This document shows, piece by piece, positions 28,101 to 34,600 of a stretch of DNA of 64,000 bases. A program made the translations under genes and the position numbers. Positions within the stretch are counted from its first letter, which is position 1; every line of letters starts with the position of its first letter. The notes beneath the pieces are model-generated. The model was not told the origin of the DNA and did not search any database. It worked only from the letters and a program-made list of their open reading frames with translations. Source of the stretch: Siphonodentalium dalli (lineage: Eukaryota; Mollusca; Scaphopoda; Gadilida; Siphonodentaliidae); assembly GCA_032622095.1 (NCBI GenBank), contig CP136063.1, positions 149,659,379 to 149,723,378 of the forward strand, read 5' to 3'.

Positions 28101-28603
28101 TTTAACTCCATGGTCAATGGACTGTAACTCGGAAGATATTATATATTGTATTGTCTGTCATGGATGTTCGGAAAGTTATATCGGAGAAACAGGCAATAAA
28201 TTACGAGAAAGAACGCGGATCCATAGACAACAGATAAAGCAACCAGAATATCGCAAAATTGCACTGAGTGAACATTTGGATGAATGTGGAAAGAATGAAT
28301 ATTCGATCTTCCCATTCCAAAAACTGTTCTCAGCAAACAGAATACGCCGAACCCGGAAGGAAGATTTCTACATTGATCACTTTCGAAGCAAGCTAAATGC
28401 GCCCAGGAAATGACGTTGTGTGAAGCTGAGTTATCTCCCTTGACACTATGACGTCATAATTCAATTTATCGTCTATTGAAAAGTGGCAATGCCACGAAAG
28501 GCCTATAGACATTTTATTTAAATTAATTAATTTTCTATAGACATGTCTTATGTTATTCTTGGACAATATATAATACTGTGCACACGTTACTTTAAACTGT
28601 GAA

Positions 28604-28649
<46 letters not shown>

Positions 28650-31600
28650 TTAAAGTGATTATGAAAAGTTCTGACTGATGTGGTCTCCAGAGTCCCAGTC
28701 TTATCAGTCTTTGCAGTCTGGTGAGCGACCCCACATTTGGAGCAACACCAAGTCAGACAGTGACTTGTCAGTCTAGTAGCCATTGTGCTGTACATTGTGT
28801 CTACGTTTTGTAACTTGCGTAATTATAACGAAAGCTTGAAATGTATGGGTATACTATTCTATCTGGACTCATCACTGACATTCACAAGACTCACAAGTTC
28901 ACAACTTTCATGAAATGATTTGCTCACGGAAATTAGAATACGTCATCAGAAGAAACTGCCCATGCATCACGGTCTATTTATGGCATACACCGTCCATTCA
29001 AGCAACTGCGTGGGTGTACAGTCTGTGCATGTGTCATGAAGTCATGGCTGTGCATGGGTTATGAGACAAAACCTTAAGTCCTTAACCCTTAGACGATAGC
29101 ATGGTCAATTCTACTCACACTTTATATAGAATTTGCAGATACATAACATATATTGCATTGTGTGCTGTGCATGGACAAATTAAACGAAATTATGTGCCGT
29201 TGGTGTCCCCTGATGTACGATATACCGAGTGTTAACAATTCACCCCATTCCTGGTTCAAACAAATTATATTCCCGGGAAATTGGAATGGGTATATAATTA
29301 TAAGTACTAGCCTAATATAGGCTAATAAACCTGCGTTTCAGACCTAATGTATTGGACTAGTTTTGTAATTTTTGCTATAAACTGGGACTCGTTGTAGATC
29401 CTCTATTTATCACACCACCCTCTTTACAGGTATGGATTTTGGTACCAATTGATCGGTATTGAAATAATAACCCTTCTGTCAATGCCATGAGCATATGCTA
29501 TCCAATGCAATATTTATTTATCTACCCGAGTTCATATTCCCAGTTGCTGCTCATGGTGAGTCACTCATGGTATTTGGTATTGTTTGGTTGATGGCTTAGA
29601 AAATATTAACCCAGTAGTATTATTTAACCCTATCATGGTCTTGATTTGAATTCAGGTTTGCCATGACATACTCTTCACCTGTATGGATATGTTATAGATT
29701 TTGGAAATATTAACGCTTCTATCTATACCATAGACAAATGCTTCCTGACAGTATAGTAACTCAGCTGGTTTATTTTTAGAGTAGATTAGATTTAATCTTT
29801 GATTTAATAGACTTTAGATTTATTTCACTGGCTGTTGACCTTTGAAAGTCACACACCTGTTTGCCAGGAATTAGATCCAGATTACTGACACTTCAAGTAT
29901 TATTTCCGTGTTAGTGAAAGTATGGGTTAAACATCTGTCGATCATGATCGGCGTCTCATTAATTATGTTGCTGATCAATGATTTGCCGATTCCTTGTTTT
30001 ATAATAGCTCTTTCTATGATGGCTTTTCGATATATAATAGTTTTATAATCTTAAATTTCCTTTCGTAATTCAATGCTTTGTGCAAAATCTGTGTGAAGGT
30101 TCTATATTAAAAAAATAGGAATTTTTTTATTTTTGGTAAAATTGCGTTTTTTGGATTGGCCATTGGTTTGACAAAGAGAAAATGATATGAGAGTCTGAAA
30201 ATAATAAATAAAAAAGGATTTTTTTTTAATTTTAAAATGAATGGAATTTTCGAAAAAAATTATTTTTTGGTGAAATTGCGTTTTGTGGATTTAAAAGGGT
30301 TTACATACTGTATATATGGAGTTGAGTGTATTGCTTATGTCATACTGTTTACATACTGTACATATGGAGTTGAGTGTATTGCTTATCTCATACTGTTTAC
30401 ATACTGTATATGCGGAGTTGGTGTATTGCTTATCACATACTCCTTACATACTATATCACAACAATGTATGTAGAAACCTTTATGGTGGGGAGAGGACCAC
30501 ACACAGAGTAAATATCACACCAATGTATGTAGTAACTTTTATGGTGGGTAGAGGACCACACACAGAGTAAATATCACAACAATGTATGTAGTAATCTTTA
30601 TGGTGGGGAGAGGACCACACACAGAGTAAATATCACACCAATGTATGTAGTAACCTTTATGGTGGGTAGAGGACCACACACAGGGTAAATATCACACCAA
30701 TGTATGTAATAACCTTTATGGTGGGTAGAGGACCACACACAGGGTAAATATCACAACAATGTATGTAGTAACCTTTATGGTGGGTAGAGGACCACACACA
30801 GAGTAAATATCACACCAATGTATGTAATAACCTTTATGGTGGGTAGAGGACCACACACAGAGTAAATATCACAACAATGTATGTAGTAACCTTTATGGTG
30901 GGTAGAGGACCACACACAGGGTAAATATCACACCAATGTATGTAGTAACCTTTATGGTGGGTAGAGGACCACACACAGGGTAAATATCACACCAATGTAT
31001 GTAGCAACCTTTATGGTGGGTAGAGGACCACACACAGAGTAAATATCACAATAATGTATGTAGTAACCTTTATGGTGGGTAGAGGACCACACACTAAAAC
31101 TGGCAATGTCGTGATATGGCCTTGGTGGCTAAAGCGACAATAAACATCAATCAATCAATCAATCTATCTTTCTGGAAGAAAATGTTTTAGTGACAAAGTT
31201 GCCACTAGGGATACTGAATATAATGAGACCCAGTGTTTATGTTAACAGTGCTTGTGAAAACTCGGTCAAATTGTAGTTGATTAACTGATGTAAAAACTAA
31301 AAACAAACTGCTAACGATCTAAATATTTCAAACTGTGAATTCTTAATTGGGCAATTCCACGGAATGCCGGCTGATACGGACCCTGGCTCTTACGGACCCT
31401 GGCTCATACAGACCCTGGCTTTTACGGACCACCGGCTCATACGGACCCTGGCTTATACGGACCCTCGGCTTATACGGACCCTGGCTCATACGGACCTCAA
31501 TTAAAATATACAATTTTATTTTTTATGTTTATTTAAATAAAATCAAAATACTGACAACATACATACTGAGATAACAAAAAATCGGATGATAACAAAAATG

Positions 31601-34600
31601 GACCAACCTTACATCAGACGAACATTATCTAAATTGGGGCGTACAGCTTGGCGGCTTCTTTCAGTAGTTTGCTGGCAGTTATCATCATCGACGAGTAGTA
31701 GCTGTTGTGCTCTCAAGTAGAACATTCAGGTTCAATGCAGTCATTGTGGAATTATGCCAGTCAAAAATAAATCAGTTGAATATATACCAGTTGTGTTTTT
31801 ACTAACATGTTTTCATAACAAATCAAACTCAGTGGATTCATACTAATCACCATTCACTGACCATTCATCATCGCGTGTCTGTTTATAAAACAATATAAGG
31901 GATCACACACGAGTGTGTATACAAGGGACAATAAATCAGTTGAAACAAGTTGTGTTTTTACTAACATGTTTTCGTAACAAATCAAACTCAGTGGATTCAT
32001 CCTCATCACCATTCACTGACCATTTATCACCGCGTGTCTGTTTATACAACGACATAAAGGGATCACACGCGCGTGTTTATACAATGATGAAGAGATTAAT
32101 TAACGCGATTCAATAAATGCTTTTTCAAGCCAGAACATCACCGAAATTCTCAATTAATACAGATATATGTGTGAAAATACAATCATAATTATATATTAAA
32201 TTCATAAATATAAATTTGAAAAAAATCGGTTAAATTCATAAATATAAGTTTGAAAATTACATATTTTAATTGAGGTCCGTATGAGCCGGGGTCCGTATAA
32301 GCCAGGGTCTGTATCAGCCGGTGGTCCGTATAAGCCAGGGTCCGTAAGAGCCATGGTCCGTAAGAGCCAGGGTCCGTATAAGCCGCATACCATTCCACGC
32401 AGGGTAGGACATAGTGACCAAAATTTCAAACTCATATTTTATATTAGTTCTTTGGTTAATAATTATGACTGAATATTGAATATTTTCAATCAGTTAAGGG
32501 TTATGTCTGTCTTCTTCTTAAATTTTGCTTATCACATGTCATTTTAGTAGGATACAAAATATATAGATTTACACCATCGAAACCCTTAAAGTGACCTACT
32601 CATGAACAAAATTTAGTTGATATTGAGCATTTAGTTGAAAACAATAATAATCCACGGAGTTAACAGATCTGATTTTCATAAGCTTTAGTTGGAAAAAATT
32701 AAAACTGTTGGTGGAATGTCTTGTCCAATTAGATGGACATCGTGTAACATCAGTCATGGGGTTTTGACAATTTTCAATGTCACTCATGAAATATGAGCAA
32801 CATTAAGGCTCTTACACTATAATTATCTGTTACAAATGTAGAATAATGAATGATGGAAGAAAATATTTGCTTGAAAATAATTCTTTCAATATAAGGTGAT
32901 AAATAGTGTGTAACATCAGTCACACTGTGTATTAAAGGTCAGTCACATCCTAAAATATATTGTTAAACCCATAATGTTGAATACCTTTGAATAACAATTT
33001 TTTTTAGATTAGACAGTCCTTGTAACTAGTACTTCATTAATTTCAACATAAGCTGTCCAGTTGATATAATTTAGTCACAAGGCAATTTGTGCCATCCTGA
33101 GGGTCAGTAGTGCTATTTCACGGGGAATCCAGAGCTCACTATCGAGCAAATGTAAATTCTTTTAACTGGTAAATGAGGTACTAGTTAACACCATACTACA
33201 TGTACTATTGTGAGTGGGTTGGAGCCAATGTGTTAACCATATAAATCCAGCAAGTGAAAGATTCTGGTTGTTATATGACATATAACATATCAGTATCTCA
33301 AAATGGGCTAGAACTACATGTAATCATATATATATATATCATATAATCTTATAACTATAAGTACATCATTGTTATATCAAATAAGGCCCAGGTTAGATAT
33401 AATGGTAAAGGTTTATGTATATTTTTATAACCATTGCATTGGTGTAATCATATGTGTATTTTTTTTCAAGCATAAACAACCAATAACCCTGACTAAATAT
33501 TGTGTCAATGTAGAGCCAAATAACTGATTAAAATGTAACTTCAGTCACAGAAAAAAAAATTTGGACAACTACTATAATTTGTTTCTAAGAAATTATATTT
33601 AGGTCTAAATCAAGAAAAATCAATTGCCAACATATGATCCATCACTATTATATATTTCAATTGGCGGAAAATCAGACATGAACATAAGTGGTTAAAATTC
33701 ATGTCATTTTTGTGTAACATCAGTCACAAAGTCATTTTGTTATGTAATTTTGTAAACATGGAATGTACCAAAATACTTATGGTCTTATTTTGCAGTCCTC
33801 TCAAACACTTCCATGAATATTTGTTGTCTCTTTTGAATGACTGTTTAATCCTGGAATTAGGAGCTTGTAAAACACTAAAATTTCCATGTTGTAATGTCAG
33901 TCACACGTGGAATTGCCTAATTGTTCAGTGAAGGTGTGAAACAAGCCTAGCAACATCTAATCATGCCCCTGTTGTTATACTGGAATCGGCTTGTCCATGC
34001 ATCCGTCCGTCCGTGGACACAAATTTGTCTGGAGTTTTTCTCAGTTGTTTTTTACTCATTTTCTGTGAAACTTGGCACAGACATCAACCACCATGGGAAC
34101 ATTTGCACCTGTGATTATGACATCTGTTCGACTTTTTTTGGTGGAGTTATTCCCCTTTTTCGACTTAAAAAATGTTTGCAACATGCATAATTTTGTCCAA
34201 GCTTTTATTCCTACATTTTTAGGTCAATGTTTTTGAAACTAGGCACAGATATTTAGTACCACAGGAACCTATGCACCTGTTATTATGATATTATGATATC
34301 TGTCCAACTTTTTTGTGTGGAATTATTATGCTTTTTCGACATTTTTGCAACATGCATAATTTTGTCTGAGCTTTTATTCCTACATTTTTTGGTCAATAGG
34401 TTTAGGATTAGGGTTAGGGGTTAGGGTTGTGCTCCTGCAATGGGAATCTGTTATTTTATTATTTTAACTTAATGTTTACAGATATGTGAAACATCTTTGT
34501 GTTTTAAAAACACGGGGGGGGGGGGGGGGGTATCCTTAGTCCTTTGGGACAGTCACACCTCTAGTTACTGGCAGGCTTATGGACTAAAAGTATTATCAGA

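Larger units (their letters stand above)
26700..29965. repeat. Long degenerate repeat R3, copy 1, split by later insertions
   Basis: 26740-27660 and 29400-29965 correspond in order to 45370-46280 and 46300-47065. Shared words include ATTTCTTACCTAGATTTTTC, AGTTCCATCATATGATGTCA, GATCCACTTTTCACTTGCAT and GTATGGGTTAAACATCTG. The intervening 27712-29390 is an insertion of the hairpin repeat plus Penelope-like DNA. The repeat itself is an array of decayed units with GTATGGATTTTGGTATTG and TTAACCC. Confidence 0.6.
31350..33917. mobile_element. TIR transposon with 6-bp target duplication TAATTG
   Basis: The 12-bp ends GGCAATTCCACG (31350-31361) and CGTGGAATTGCC (33906-33917) are perfect inverted repeats, flanked by direct repeats TAATTG at 31344-31349 and 33918-33923. 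Inside the left part is a fold-back (31366-31560 against 32190-32395) whose arms are arrays of a 16-bp minisatellite. The right 1.2 kb carries repeated TGTAACATCAGTCACA motifs, plausibly subterminal protein-binding repeats. No transposase frame is seen. The superfamily is not clear. Confidence 0.75.

Noticed and set aside
28480-28510. GTGGCAATGCCACGAAAGGCC downstream of the Penelope-like fragment as half of a hammerhead motif
   Set aside because: Penelope-like elements can carry hammerheads, but no CTGATGA partner is present nearby.
30237-30570. Short repetitive proteins across the minisatellite
   Set aside because: Frames are open only because repeat units lack stops; no start context or conservation argument.
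30456-31094. CRISPR-like array
   Set aside because: The whole 59-bp unit is repeated with no unique spacers; it is a minisatellite in animal DNA.
31347-31574. Peptide with repeated PGSYGPW-like units
   Set aside because: It is a translation of the 16-bp minisatellite arms and appears on both strands because the arms are inverted.
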